Positions 33,996 to 42,508 of a DNA stretch of 64,000 nucleotides are shown piece after piece. Every line of letters starts with the position of its first letter. Within the stretch, counting starts at the first letter, position 1. The notes beneath the pieces were generated by a model. The model searched no databases. It had not been told where the DNA came from and was given only the letters and a program-made list of their open reading frames with translations. Made by a program: the position numbers and the translations under genes. Source of the DNA: Streptomyces antarcticus (GTDB lineage: Bacteria > Actinomycetota > Actinomycetes > Streptomycetales > Streptomycetaceae); NCBI RefSeq assembly GCF_026627255.1, contig NZ_JAPNLM010000012.1, positions 124,001 through 188,000 on the forward strand. Reading direction: 5' to 3'.

Positions 33996-35645
33996 TCAGA
34001 CCGCGGTCTGCGCGGGGGCCGGAGCCTCGGCGCCCGCCGCGGTGCCGGAGCCGGCTGCCGGGGCGTGGGCCGCCGGCTTCGACCGCAGCGCGACCTCCTT
34101 GATGAACAGCACCAGGACCAGTCCGAGGAGCGCGAACGGGGCGGCGTACAGGAAGACGTCGCCGACGCCGTGGCCGTACGCGGCTTCCACGACCTCGCGG
34201 AACGGCGCCGGCAGCTTGTCGAGGTCGGGGATCCCGCCCCCGGCGGTGCCGCCGTGGCCCATGGCCGCGGCCTTCGGGCCGAGCGCGGTGAGCCCGTCCT
34301 GGACGTAGTGGGTGACCCGGTTGGCCATGACCGCGCCCAGTGCGGAGACGCCCATGGCGCCGCCGAGCGAGCGGAAGAAGGTGACGACGGAGCTGGCCGC
34401 GCCCAGGTCCTCGGGGGCCACCTGGTTCTGGGTGGCGAGGACCAGGTTCTGCATCATCATGCCGAGGCCGAGGCCGGTGAGCGCCATGTAGATCGCGATG
34501 TGCCAGTACGGGGTGTCGTACCGCAGGGTGCCCAGCAGGCCGAGTCCGGCCGTCAGGAGCACGCCGCCGCCGACGAGCCAGGCCTTCCACTTGCCGGTCT
34601 TGGTGATCACCTGACCGGAAACGGTGGAGGAGACGAAGAGCCCGGCGATCATCGGAATCGTGAGGACTCCGGACATCGTGGGGGACTCGCCGCGGGCCAA
34701 CTGGAAGAACTGGCTGAAAAAGACGGTCCCCGAGAACATCGCGATGCCCACGGACAGCGAGGCGGCCGAGGCGAGGGTGATGGTCTTGTTGCGGAACAGT
34801 CGCAGCGGGATGATCGGGTCGCTCGCACGGGACTCGACGAGGACGAAGAGCAGGCCGAGCGCGACGGCGCCGCCGGTCATCGTCCAGGTCTGCCAGGAGA
34901 TCCAGTCGTACGAGGTACCGGCCTGGGTGACCCAGATCAGCAGCAGCGAGACGGAGCCGCTGATCAGCAGGGCGCCGAGCCAGTCGACCTTGACGTCACG
35001 GCGTACCACCGGAAGCTTCAGGGTCTTCTGGAGCACGACCAGCGCGATGATCGCGAAGGGGACGCCGACGTAGAAGCACCAGCGCCAGCCGAGCCACGGG
35101 GTGTCGGTGATGACGCCGCCCAGCAGCGGGCCGCCGACGGTGGCGACGGCGAAGACCGCGCCGAGGTAGCCGCTGTACCGGCCGCGCTCGCGCGGGGAGA
35201 TCATCGCGGCCATCACGATCTGGGCGAGGGCGGACAGACCGCCGACGCCGATGCCCTGGACCACGCGGCAGGCGATGAGCATCTCGGTGTTCTGCGACAG
35301 GCCCGCGACCACGGACCCGAGGACGTAGATCACCAGGGAGATCTGGACCAGCAGCTTCTTGCTGAAGAGGTCGGACAGCTTGCCCCAGAGCGGGGTCGCC
35401 GCCGTCATGGAGAGCAGGGCCGCGGTGACGACCCAGGTGTACGAGGACTGGGTGCCGCCGAGGTCGCTGATGATCTCGGGCAGGGCGTTGGAGACGATCG
35501 TGGAGGACAGGATCGCGACGAACATGCCGAGCATCAGCCCGGACAGCGCCTTCATGATCTGGGGGTGGGTCATGGAAGTGCCGTCGGACGTGGTCCCCGA
35601 CTGGCCGTCGCCTCCCCGCACACCGGTGGGTGTGGTCGTAGCCAT
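33996..35645 (-). CDS. DHA2-family (14-helix) MFS drug/proton antiporter
   Basis: 549 aa with 14 predicted helices and DHA2 motifs: LSSTIVSNALPEI (motif D1), WGKLSDLFSKK (motif A), GGVITDTPWLGWRWCFYVGV (motif C and following). The Ala/Pro-rich tail is cytoplasmic. Lies 15 bp downstream of a MarR regulator in one transcription unit, the classical arrangement for inducible multidrug efflux. Substrates unknown. Confidence 0.92.
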   Translation of the reverse strand: MATTTPTGVRGGDGQSGTTSDGTSMTHPQIMKALSGLMLGMFVAILSSTIVSNALPEIISDLGGTQSSYTWVVTAALLSMTAATPLWGKLSDLFSKKLLVQISLVIYVLGSVVAGLSQNTEMLIACRVVQGIGVGGLSALAQIVMAAMISPRERGRYSGYLGAVFAVATVGGPLLGGVITDTPWLGWRWCFYVGVPFAIIALVVLQKTLKLPVVRRDVKVDWLGALLISGSVSLLLIWVTQAGTSYDWISWQTWTMTGGAVALGLLFVLVESRASDPIIPLRLFRNKTITLASAASLSVGIAMFSGTVFFSQFFQLARGESPTMSGVLTIPMIAGLFVSSTVSGQVITKTGKWKAWLVGGGVLLTAGLGLLGTLRYDTPYWHIAIYMALTGLGLGMMMQNLVLATQNQVAPEDLGAASSVVTFFRSLGGAMGVSALGAVMANRVTHYVQDGLTALGPKAAAMGHGGTAGGGIPDLDKLPAPFREVVEAAYGHGVGDVFLYAAPFALLGLVLVLFIKEVALRSKPAAHAPAAGSGTAAGAEAPAPAQTAV

Positions 35646-35660
35646 GTGTTTCCTTACGTA

Positions 35661-36098
35661 CTAGAAGCTCGAGCGGAGTCGGGCCAGCAGGGTGTTGAGT
35701 TCGTCGATGTCCCGGGCGGACCAGTCGGCCAGGGCTCTTTCCAGCGCGGCCGTGTAACGCGTGCCGAGCTCGGTGAGCAGCGCCCGTCCGGCCGGGGTCA
35801 GCCGCAGGATGCGGCAGCGGCCGTCCCCCGGGTCGGTCTCGCGTGCGATCCAGCCGCGGTCGGCCACGTGGGCCACGTGCCGGCTCGTCACCGAGACGTC
35901 GATCGCCATGAACGCGGCCAGTCGGCTCAGCCGCATCTCGCCGTGCCGGTCGAGCACGGTGAGGACGGCGGCGGCGCCGGCCGGACAGTCCGGGGGCAGG
36001 GTGCGGGCGAGGTCGCGCTTGACCGCGCCGATTCCCGTCAGCTGGCGGGCCAGCTCCTGGTACCGGGTGGATGTGCTCGGAACGGTAGGAGTGGTCAC
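35661..36098 (-). CDS. MarR-family regulator of the efflux gene
   Basis: 145 aa from GTG 36098, selected by GAGGGG seven bases upstream; longer in-frame starts (36113, 36134) would run through the operator dyad. Winged helix with RLSRLAAFMAIDVSVTSRHV and DPGDGRCRILRLTPAG. Likely represses itself and the downstream DHA2 pump. Confidence 0.9.
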   Translation of the reverse strand: MTTPTVPSTSTRYQELARQLTGIGAVKRDLARTLPPDCPAGAAAVLTVLDRHGEMRLSRLAAFMAIDVSVTSRHVAHVADRGWIARETDPGDGRCRILRLTPAGRALLTELGTRYTAALERALADWSARDIDELNTLLARLRSSF

Positions 36099-36116
36099 CG
36101 GGCAGCCCCTCATCTT

Positions 36117-36160
36117 GTTGCTTAGAGCAACCATAGAAGCGGATGGTTGCTACAGGCAAA
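36117..36160. promoter_or_regulatory. Paired GTTGC-N5-GCAA dyads: MarR operator
   Basis: GTTGC-TTAGA-GCAAC (36117-36131, perfect) and GTTGC-TACAG-GCAAA (36146-36160), 29 bp apart, immediately before the MarR gene. Form and position fit a MarR dimer pair. Confidence 0.6.
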
Positions 36161-36215
36161 TGAATCGGGGGTCCGGGCGGTAAAGGAATCGGAAAACCGG
36201 CTAGGGTCCTGATCC

Positions 36216-36452
36216 ATGGCTGCGAACCACAACTCACAGGGCCCCGAGGGCAACTACGACCCCGCGGGCAGCACTCAGATGTTCCGCGCGTTCGTCGACG
36301 AAGCCGCTCCGGCCCGGCAGGCGGGCCCCGGCGCCCGGCAGCAGCGCCGCGCCGAGCAGCAGCGGGCCGGCTGGAAGAAGGGCCAGTGGCTGGGCGTGGC
36401 CCTCGGGCTGGCGCTCGCCATCGGCGCCGCCGTGTGGGTCGTCCTGCACTGA
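36216..36452 (+). CDS. Small single-pass membrane protein
   Basis: 78 aa: hydrophilic N-terminus, Gln/Arg-rich middle (QQRRAEQQRAGWKKGQW) and a C-terminal membrane helix (LGVALGLALAIGAAVWVVL). Tail-anchored topology. TAGGGT eight bases before ATG and no ribosome site suggest a leaderless transcript. Unknown function. Confidence 0.75.
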   Translation: MAANHNSQGPEGNYDPAGSTQMFRAFVDEAAPARQAGPGARQQRRAEQQRAGWKKGQWLGVALGLALAIGAAVWVVLH

Positions 36453-36453
36453 C

Positions 36454-36560
36454 GGGAGCCGGTACGGCTGACCCGACGGGAGCCGGTACGACTGCTCGGG
36501 AGCGGGTACGCCCGCCGGACGGGAACCGGTACGGCCTCCCTGCCCCAGGAGCCGGTACGG
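36454..36560 (+). repeat. Five irregularly spaced copies of GGGAGCCGGTACG
   Basis: Copies start at 36454, 36478, 36498, 36521 and 36548 (10-13 of 13 matches), spacing 20-27 bp. They lie in the 178-bp gap between the small membrane protein gene and the convergent lipoprotein gene. Confidence 0.85.
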
Positions 36561-36630
36561 CCTCCCCAGCACCCGCCGCCGTCCGCACCCGCCGCCCGTC
36601 CCCGCGGGCGGCGGCGCGGTGCGGCGCGGG

Positions 36631-37461
36631 TCAGCTCCAGGCCGCCGTGACCTTCCTGGTCTCCACGCGCATGCCCAGCGGGACCCGCCAGGACTCCACG
36701 CACACGGTGTAGGTCTGCGTCCGCGCGGCGCCGCCCGCGATCGGCGCCGGCAGCGGCTGGGCGGTGGTGATCGTGGCCCAGTCGACGCCGAGGGCGCCGA
36801 TGATGTGCGTCGCGAAGCTGACCGTGCCGGAACGGGCCGCGGTCGTGCCGGTGTTGGTGAACGTGACGGTGACCCGCTCGCACCAGCGGTCGGCCGCGGC
36901 CGCCCTGACCGGGGCGGACAGCGCCAGCCGCGCCGGAGTGGCCGGAGGCGGCGGCGCGGGCGGCGTGGTGCCGGGCTTGGTGCCCGGCGGGGCGGTGGGA
37001 GCGGCCGGCCCGGTGGACGGCGGCGTTCCGGGGCCGCCGGAGCCCCCGGGGGGCCCGGAACCGGGCGTCGAGCCGCCCGGGGTGTCCCGCGGGGCGGAGG
37101 TGCCGGGGGCGGTGGTGGTGTGCCCGGGTCCCGGCGGCGCTCCCGGACCGGATGCCGGGCCGCCGGGTGCGCCGGACGCGGCTGCGCCCCGGGCGGAGCC
37201 GGCCTGTGCCTGGCCCTCCGCGGCGCCGGTGGCCGTACTGGACGACTCGGCGGAGCCGCCCGCCGCGGACGGGCCGCCGAGCTGCTGGAACTCCACCGCG
37301 CCCTGCGGGGCGACGTTCTGCCCCGCGCCCCGTTCGGGGCCCGGGGCCGCGGCGCCCACGGCGACGTAGCCGTCCGGCGGGGGGCCGCCGCAGCCGGTGA
37401 GGCCGGCGGCGGCCGTGCAGCACAGGGCGAGCAGAGCGGCCGCGCGAGATCCCTTTCGCAT
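36631..37461 (-). CDS. Putative lipoprotein with Pro/Gly-rich spacer and C-terminal beta domain
   Basis: 276 aa. Lipobox LTGC at residues 21-24 after a short signal; residues 30-175 are Gly/Pro/Ser/Thr-rich (cell-wall-spanning spacer); residues 175-276 look like an immunoglobulin-like beta domain (CERVTVTFTNTGTTAARSGT). The domain resembles the carbohydrate-binding or copper-site proteins of actinobacterial surfaces, but no family is certain. Surface-anchored. Confidence 0.78.
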   Translation of the reverse strand: MRKGSRAAALLALCCTAAAGLTGCGGPPPDGYVAVGAAAPGPERGAGQNVAPQGAVEFQQLGGPSAAGGSAESSSTATGAAEGQAQAGSARGAAASGAPGGPASGPGAPPGPGHTTTAPGTSAPRDTPGGSTPGSGPPGGSGGPGTPPSTGPAAPTAPPGTKPGTTPPAPPPPATPARLALSAPVRAAAADRWCERVTVTFTNTGTTAARSGTVSFATHIIGALGVDWATITTAQPLPAPIAGGAARTQTYTVCVESWRVPLGMRVETRKVTAAWS

Positions 37462-37510
37462 CGCGCCAGTTTTGCTGACGCTCCGTCAATTGGGAACCGT
37501 GCGGTACGGG

Positions 37511-38350
37511 TTACTCGCCGATCAGGCCGACGCGCAGTTGCGCGAGGGTGCGGGTGAGCAGCCGGGAGACGTGCATCTGGGAGATGCCGACCTCCTCGCC
37601 GATCTGCGACTGCGTCATGTTCGCGAAGAACCGCAGCATGATGATCTGCCGTTCCCTGGGCGCGAGTTTGGCGAGCAGCGGCTTCAGCGACTCGCGGTAC
37701 TCGACGCCCTCGAGCGCGGTGTCCTCGTAGCCGAGGCGGTCCGCGAGCGAGCCCTCGCCGCCCTCGTCCTCGGGGGAGGGCGAGTCGAGCGAGGAGGCGG
37801 TGTAGGCGTTGCCCACGGCGAGGCCGTCGACGACGTCCTCCTCCGACACCCCGAGCACGGCGGCGAGCTCCGGCACGGTCGGCGAGCGGTCCAGCTTCTG
37901 GGCGAGCTCGTCGCTGGCCTTCGTCAGCGCCAGGCGCAGCTCCTGGAGCCGCCGCGGGACGCGGACGGACCAGGAGGTGTCCCTAAAGAATCGTTTGATC
38001 TCGCCCACGACGGTCGGCATCGCGAACGTCGGGAACTCGACGCCGCGTTCGCAGTCGAACCGGTCGATCGCCTTGATCAGGCCGATCGTGCCGACCTGGA
38101 CGATGTCCTCCATCGGCTCGTTGCGGCTGCGGAAGCGGGCGGCGGCGTAGCGCACCAGGGGCAGGTTCAGCTCGATCAGGGTGTCGCGTACGTACACCCG
38201 GTCGGGGCTGTCCGCGTCCAGGGAGGCGAGTCGCTGGAAGAGGGAGCGGGAGAGGGTGCGGGTGTCGATGGCTTCCGAGCGGTCGGACACTGCCGGTGTG
38301 GGGCTCTTGACGAGCGTGAGCACCTTGGAGCTGCCCTGGTCTACGGACAT
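37511..38350 (-). CDS. sigN: SigB/SigF-family sigma factor, SigN-like
   Basis: 279 aa with regions 2 (about 65-130, RYAAARFRSRNEPMEDIVQV), 3 (PRRLQELRLAL onward) and 4 (LAPRERQIIMLRFFANMTQS and the HTH SQIGEEVGISQMHVSRLL). No region 1.1. ATG preceded by AAGGGGGTGGC. Adjacent to and co-oriented with the SigF gene, as the sigN-sigF pair of S. coelicolor; symbol assigned on that memory. No anti-sigma gene nearby. Confidence 0.85.
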   Translation of the reverse strand: MSVDQGSSKVLTLVKSPTPAVSDRSEAIDTRTLSRSLFQRLASLDADSPDRVYVRDTLIELNLPLVRYAAARFRSRNEPMEDIVQVGTIGLIKAIDRFDCERGVEFPTFAMPTVVGEIKRFFRDTSWSVRVPRRLQELRLALTKASDELAQKLDRSPTVPELAAVLGVSEEDVVDGLAVGNAYTASSLDSPSPEDEGGEGSLADRLGYEDTALEGVEYRESLKPLLAKLAPRERQIIMLRFFANMTQSQIGEEVGISQMHVSRLLTRTLAQLRVGLIGE

Positions 38351-38580
38351 GCCACCCCCTTGAGGTCGCGGACGGTCGCGTGCGGCGCGCCCGTCAGAGG
38401 AACGCAGCCTCCACCTGAATACCGGAGGCGGGGCTGCGGCAAACGCGGTTCCAGCAGAATGTCACATGTCGGCAACACGCTGTAGCGCCAAGTCGACATA
38501 TATCTCCAGCGACAGACCAGGTCAGAAGGGGATAAGACCGTTCTGCCCGGAATCAAGGGAATCGTCTCCACTCGTTCCGG

Positions 38581-39681
38581 TTACGCCTCGATCCTGTTTG
38601 CGGATCTCAGGCGGGCGAAGCTTCGTGCGAGGAGCCGGGAGACGTGCATCTGGGAGACGCCGAGCTCGGCGCTGATCTGTGACTGCGTCAGGTTGTTGTA
38701 GTACCGCAGGAGCAGGATGCGCTGCTCGCGTTCGGGCAGCTGTACGAGCAGGTGGCGGACGAGGTCCCGGTGCTCGACCCCGGCCAGCTCCGGGTCCTCG
38801 TAACCGAGGCGGTCCAGCAGCCCGGGCATGCCGTCGCCCTCTTGGGCGGCCTCCAGCGAGGTCGCGTGGTAGCTGCGGCCGGCCTCGATGCAGGACAGCA
38901 CCTCGTCCTCGCCGATGCGCAGCCGCTCGGCGATCTCGGGGGTGGTCGGGGTGCGCCCGTGGAGGGTGGTGAGGTCCTCGGTGGCGGCGTTCACCTGCAC
39001 CCACAACTCGTGGAGGCGGCGCGGTACGTGGACGGTGCGGACGTTGTCGCGGAAGTAGCGCTTGATCTCGCCGACGACGGTCGGCATCGCGAAGGTCGGG
39101 AACTGCACGCCGCGCTCCGGGTCGAACCGGTCGATGGCGTTGATCAGCCCGATGGTGCCGACCTGGACCACGTCCTCCATCGGCTCGTTGCGGCTGCGGA
39201 AGCGGGCGGCCGCGTAGCGGACGAGCGGGAGATTGGCCTCGATGAGGGCCCCGCGCACCCGGGTGTGCTCGCCGGTGCCCGGCTCCAGGTCCTTCAGCTG
39301 CCCGAAGAGCACCTGAGTGAGGGCCCGGGTGTCGGCGCCCCGGCTCTGCGGCCGCGCGGGGACCGGGGCGGGCGGCACGGCCGGAGGCGCCTCCGGCGAC
39401 CCCTGCGCGGATCCGGCCGGCGATCGCTGCTGCTGCGCCTCCGACGGCGTCGGCGCCTCCGAGGGCTCCCGGCGGGTCTCCTGGCGGGGCTCTTGCTGGA
39501 GAGGCACCTGGGATTCCTGGTGGGGTTCGTGCGGCGACGCCTGCGGGGGCGTCTGCCGCCACGGCTGGGGCGATGCCTGCGGAGGCGTCTGCCCGGACAC
39601 CTGCGAGAGGTCCTGCGAGAGGTCCTGCTGGGGGTCCTGCTGGGGTGGCACCTGAGGCGCAGTACTGGCCGGCACGGTCAC
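38581..39681 (-). CDS. sigF: Sporulation sigma factor SigF with long Gln/Pro-rich N-terminus
   Basis: 366 aa. The first ~110 residues are Gln/Pro/Ser-rich repeats (PQQDPQQDLSQDLSQ), then a conserved SigF core: ADTRALTQVLFGQLKDLEPG, RSRNEPMEDVVQVGTIGL, VPRRLHELWVQVN, QSQISAELGVSQMHVSRLLA. SigF acts late in the spore compartment of aerial hyphae. GTG 39681 has AGGGG at a good distance. The N-terminal extension is longer than I remember for the S. coelicolor protein. Confidence 0.9.
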   Translation of the reverse strand: MTVPASTAPQVPPQQDPQQDLSQDLSQVSGQTPPQASPQPWRQTPPQASPHEPHQESQVPLQQEPRQETRREPSEAPTPSEAQQQRSPAGSAQGSPEAPPAVPPAPVPARPQSRGADTRALTQVLFGQLKDLEPGTGEHTRVRGALIEANLPLVRYAAARFRSRNEPMEDVVQVGTIGLINAIDRFDPERGVQFPTFAMPTVVGEIKRYFRDNVRTVHVPRRLHELWVQVNAATEDLTTLHGRTPTTPEIAERLRIGEDEVLSCIEAGRSYHATSLEAAQEGDGMPGLLDRLGYEDPELAGVEHRDLVRHLLVQLPEREQRILLLRYYNNLTQSQISAELGVSQMHVSRLLARSFARLRSANRIEA

Positions 39682-39824
39682 GCCACCCCTTCAGTCAACT
39701 CATCCGTTAAAAGCGGTCATAGCATCACAAGAGATGTGCACTGTGTGCAAGCACCGCATAACGCCGTGTTGAGGGCAAGTTGGGTAAATAGGTGCAATAT
39801 GCCCAATGTTGGGTATGCGAAAAA

Positions 39825-39848
39825 CCCCCCACCCGTCGGAGTGGGGGG
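39825..39848 (-). terminator. Intrinsic terminator of the 53-aa membrane protein gene
   Basis: On the minus strand an 8-bp stem (CCCCCCAC/GTGGGGGG) is followed by five T residues: a rare classical Rho-independent terminator in this sequence. Confidence 0.8.
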
Positions 39849-39882
39849 CCGGGGAGTCCGGAAACCGCTTCAGCGTACGGGT

Positions 39883-40044
39883 TCAGCGCACCAGTTCGGT
39901 CATGAACTCGCCGATACCGGACGCGGCATCCGATATGCCCTGGAAGCCTATTCCGACCATCTCGGCGGCCCGTTTGGGCTGGGTGATGATCACGAAGAGG
40001 ACGAACACGGTGAGGACGCCCGTGATGAGCTTCTTGGTGTCCAT
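39883..40044 (-). CDS. Very small membrane protein (53 aa)
   Basis: MDTKKLITGVLTVF then a hydrophobic helix (VLTVFVLFVIIT), QPKRAAEMVGIGF, and an amphipathic tail (GISDAASGIGEFMTELVR). ATG 40044 has GGAGG about 12 nt upstream. Own terminator. Conserved-looking but unnamed; function unknown. Confidence 0.7.
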   Translation of the reverse strand: MDTKKLITGVLTVFVLFVIITQPKRAAEMVGIGFQGISDAASGIGEFMTELVR

Positions 40045-40199
40045 GTGCGGTGACGGCCTCCCCAACCGGTCCTGCAAAGTCGGGTGAGTCTAACCGGTCG
40101 GGTTTCGACACTCACCAGGCCTTTAAGGACCAATGACCCGGCAGTCCGGGCCCTTTGCCGTCGGGGCGGCGGTCACGGCGGGCGCAGGATTGATGTGAG

Positions 40200-40386
40200 C
40201 CCACCGGTTCTGGCAGGAAATCGGTGGGTGAGGGACAGGACCTCACTGCGGGGTCCGAGCCGCAAGCTTCCCCCTGACTGCGGCCCGGACTGGCAGGTTC
40301 CGTCCTCATCGGGGGGAGTGGCTTGTCCCCCCGATGCCACTTCCCTCGTCCCAAGCGTCGAAGGTCCCGGTTCAGGCCGGGGCCTT
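40200..40386 (+). ncRNA. Candidate structured RNA: serial hairpins with alternative C-loop fold and terminator
   Basis: No ORF here. In order on the plus strand: CCCACCG/CGGTGGG (40200-40228), GTGAGG/CCTCAC (40228-40246), GTCCG-A-GCCGCA/TGCGGC-C-CGGAC (40253-40290, loop with C5), then two mutually exclusive stems, ATCGGGGGG/CCCCCCGAT (40308-40335) and AGTGGC/GCCACT (40317-40341, C6 in loop), and a terminator AAGGTCCCGG/CCGGGGCCTT (40361-40386). The C-run loops recall the actinobacterial 6C motif. The start is not defined and the identity is unproven. Confidence 0.5.
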
Positions 40387-40438
40387 CTTCGCGTTTCCGC
40401 GGGACCGGGCGGGCCGGCGGGGCCGGGGTGTCCGGTGT

Positions 40439-40726
40439 CTACTGAACGCCGCCGAGGAGGCCCACGACGGGCTCCACGGGGGCGATCACGGGCGCCAGGT
40501 GGTTCGGCACCTCCATCAGCTGGTTGAGCTCGTTCAGCTCGTTGAGCTTCGCGCCGATCTCCTGGACGGAGCCGGGCGTGGCCCCCGCCGGCATGCCCGG
40601 AGCCGCCGTCGGGAGGTCCGGCAGGGTGAGGGGGGCGATCGGGGCGGCCGAGGCGGCGGGTGCGGCGAGGCCCGCGGCGGCCCCCGCGAGGGCGAAGGCG
40701 GCGAGGATGCGCTGGGTCTTGGTCAT
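40439..40726 (-). CDS. Small secreted protein
   Basis: 95 aa with a signal peptide (MTKTQRILAAFALAGAAAGL then AAPAASA, cleavage near residue 28). The mature part has a Leu/Asn heptad-like segment (VQEIGAKLNELNELNQLMEV) and ends LLGGVQ. Reminiscent of short secreted helical proteins of Streptomyces; no named family recognised. Confidence 0.7.
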   Translation of the reverse strand: MTKTQRILAAFALAGAAAGLAAPAASAAPIAPLTLPDLPTAAPGMPAGATPGSVQEIGAKLNELNELNQLMEVPNHLAPVIAPVEPVVGLLGGVQ

Positions 40727-40920
40727 GCCGTGACAACGGCCGAGGCGGCGGGCAGTCACGCGGATGCCCTCCGGACAGCCACGGACGGGCGCGGACACGG
40801 CCGAGCACGGCCGCCCCCGGACGGGCGCTGACAGGAACGGACCGGCACAGGACGGGCACAGGACCGGCACGGCCGGCCCCGGACGGGCCGCCGACGCGTC
40901 CCGGGCGCCGTGGAACGCCA

Positions 40921-40950
40921 AGAGCCCCGACCCTTGCGGGGCGGGGCTCT
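40921..40950 (-). terminator. Terminator after tRNA-Ser(CGA)
   Basis: Perfect 9-bp arms AGAGCCCCG/CGGGGCTCT, 10 bp beyond the tRNA 3' end on the minus strand. Confidence 0.75.
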
Positions 40951-40959
40951 CGATCAGAG

Positions 40960-41046
40960 CGGTAGCGGTGGGATTTGAACCCACGGATAGCTTGCACCAT
41001 CACACGCTTTCGAGGCGTGCTCCTTCGGCCGCTCGGACACGCTACC
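40960..41046 (-). tRNA. tRNA-Ser(CGA)
   Basis: Acceptor GGTAGCG/CGCTACC, anticodon loop CTCGAAA, long variable arm, T-loop GTTCAAATC. CCA not encoded. Confidence 0.95.
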
Positions 41047-41094
41047 GAGAGAGAGCTTAGCCCAAGGTGAGCCGTGCTCTGAAATCCGTATCCG

Positions 41095-41631
41095 TCACAG
41101 GTTCCGGAAGAAGTCCGTGAGCTGACGGGCGCACTCCTCGGCCAGGACCCCGCCGACCACTTCGGGCCGGTGGTTGAGCCTGCGGTCCCGTACGAGGTCC
41201 CAGAGCGACCCGGCCGCTCCCGCCTTCTCGTCCGCGGCGCCGAAGACGATCCGGGCCACGCGCGACTGTACGAGGGCGCCGGCGCACATCACGCACGGCT
41301 CCAGGGTCACCACCAGGGTGCACCCCGGGAGCCGCCATTCCCCGAGCTTCGCGGCCGCCCGGCGCAACGCCACCACCTCGGCGTGCGCGGTGGGGTCGCC
41401 GGTCGCCTCGCGCTCGTTGTACCCGGTGGCGAGGAGCCCGCCGTCCGGGCCGAGCACGACGGCGCCGACCGGCACGTCGCCGGCCGGCACCGCCCTGGCG
41501 GCCTCCAGGAGCGCGAGGCGCATGGAGTCCCGCCAGGGGTCCCGTACGGGATCGGGGCCGGGCCCGGGGCCGGAGGCTTCGTGCCCTCCGTACGGGCCGG
41601 GCCCGGGGTGTCCGTCGTGCGTGCCGGTCAC
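41095..41631 (-). CDS. tadA: tRNA adenosine-34 deaminase TadA
   Basis: 178 aa zinc deaminase: active-site HAEVVAL (His/Glu) and PCVMCAG (zinc cysteines), ARIVFGAADEKAGAAGSL. It converts A34 to inosine in tRNA-Arg(ACG), a tRNA present at 20170-20242. GTG 41631 shares a base with the upstream TAG, but the first ~36 residues are Gly/Pro-rich; ATG 41523 (MRLALLEA) is where most TadA proteins begin and may be the true start. Confidence 0.92.
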   Translation of the reverse strand: MTGTHDGHPGPGPYGGHEASGPGPGPDPVRDPWRDSMRLALLEAARAVPAGDVPVGAVVLGPDGGLLATGYNEREATGDPTAHAEVVALRRAAAKLGEWRLPGCTLVVTLEPCVMCAGALVQSRVARIVFGAADEKAGAAGSLWDLVRDRRLNHRPEVVGGVLAEECARQLTDFFRNL

Positions 41632-42182
41632 TAGCGGACGGCCTCCAGGACCTCGGTGGCGCCGAGCGAGTCGGCGATCTCCGAGAGGGCGTCCCCGTCC
41701 AGGTTCATCAGCTGCTTGTTGGTCACGCCGAGGTCGTCCAGCAGGGCGGGGTCGCCGAGCGGACCGGCCGTCACCGGCTCCGCGCCGGTCCCGCCCGGCT
41801 CGTCGGAGTCGTCGTCCGCGTCCGCGAACGCGGTGACGGCCTCCTCCTCGCCGTCCTCGGTGCCGTCCAGGTCCAGCTCGTCGAGTTCGTCGTCGTCCTC
41901 CTCGTCGCTGCCCAGCAGCTCTTTGGTCAGCATCGAGCCGTAGGAGCTGCGGGCGGCCGTCGCGGCGTTCGATACGAAGTACCGCGGGTCCTCCTCGCCG
42001 TCCACGCGGACGACGCCGAACCAGGCGTCCTCCTGCTCGATGAGGGCGACCACCGTGTCGTCGTCGACAGCGGCGGAACGGGCGAGATCGATCAGATCAC
42101 TGAGGGACTCGACGTTGTCGAGTTCCATGTCGCTCGCTTCCCACCCGTCTTCGGTGCGCGCGAGCAGTGCGGCGAAGTACAC
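41631..42182 (-). CDS. tRNA adenosine deaminase-associated protein
   Basis: 183 aa from GTG 42182 (VYFAALLARTEDGWEA) with GGGAGA upstream. Conserved N-terminal domain to ~95, an acidic Asp/Glu stretch (~100-145), and a C-terminal motif LLDDLGVTNKQLMNLDGDAL. Name comes from its constant position before tadA in actinobacteria. Coupled to tadA by a one-base overlap. Molecular role unknown. Confidence 0.82.
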   Translation of the reverse strand: MYFAALLARTEDGWEASDMELDNVESLSDLIDLARSAAVDDDTVVALIEQEDAWFGVVRVDGEEDPRYFVSNAATAARSSYGSMLTKELLGSDEEDDDELDELDLDGTEDGEEEAVTAFADADDDSDEPGGTGAEPVTAGPLGDPALLDDLGVTNKQLMNLDGDALSEIADSLGATEVLEAVR

Positions 42183-42508
42183 CGTGACTCTCCCACTGGT
42201 CTTAGGCGTGCCGGTTGGAGGTCCCCCCCGGCCGGAGGATGGGGTGGAACGGCCGTTCTGCTCGCCGCCCGTGCCCCGCCCAATCGGCATCGTGGCAGAA
42301 ACGGCGGCTTTGCGAGAGGTCTTCCGCGCTTGCGTCGCGCCGTGCCGTGCGCCGTGCGGCGCGTACGGGGGCCCCGGGGCGGTGGTGCCGTACGGGTCCG
42401 GGGGCTCCGGCGGGACCCCCGTCGGCGGTCCCGCGGCCCGGCGCGGCCCGGCCGTGTCGGTGGGCTAGGCGGGTGGGGCGGGCGCGGCCACCGGCGGAGC
42501 GGGCGCGC
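42183..42508. other. 326-bp interval without a gene
   Basis: Contains GCCGT/GCGCCGTGC repeats near 42335-42365 but no supported ORF or strong terminator. Probably promoter of the tadA pair. Confidence 0.4.

Noticed and set aside
31120..34590. 1156-aa minus-strand frame across the glycosyltransferase genes
   Set aside because: Composition is low-complexity Arg/Gly/Ala, with no domain, and it runs antisense to convincing membrane enzymes.
31659..36125. 1488-aa plus-strand frame spanning GT39, MFS and MarR genes
   Set aside because: It crosses a strong terminator and three real genes on both strands; no domain or start signal.
36454..36560. Possible CRISPR array
   Set aside because: Repeats are only 13 bp, spacing varies from 20 to 27 bp and no cas genes occur in the window.
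40200..40386. 6S RNA, RNase P RNA or T-box identity for the structured RNA
   Set aside because: No long closing stem with a central bubble, no GAGGAAAGTCCGGGC-type RNase P core, and no specifier loop or downstream synthetase gene.
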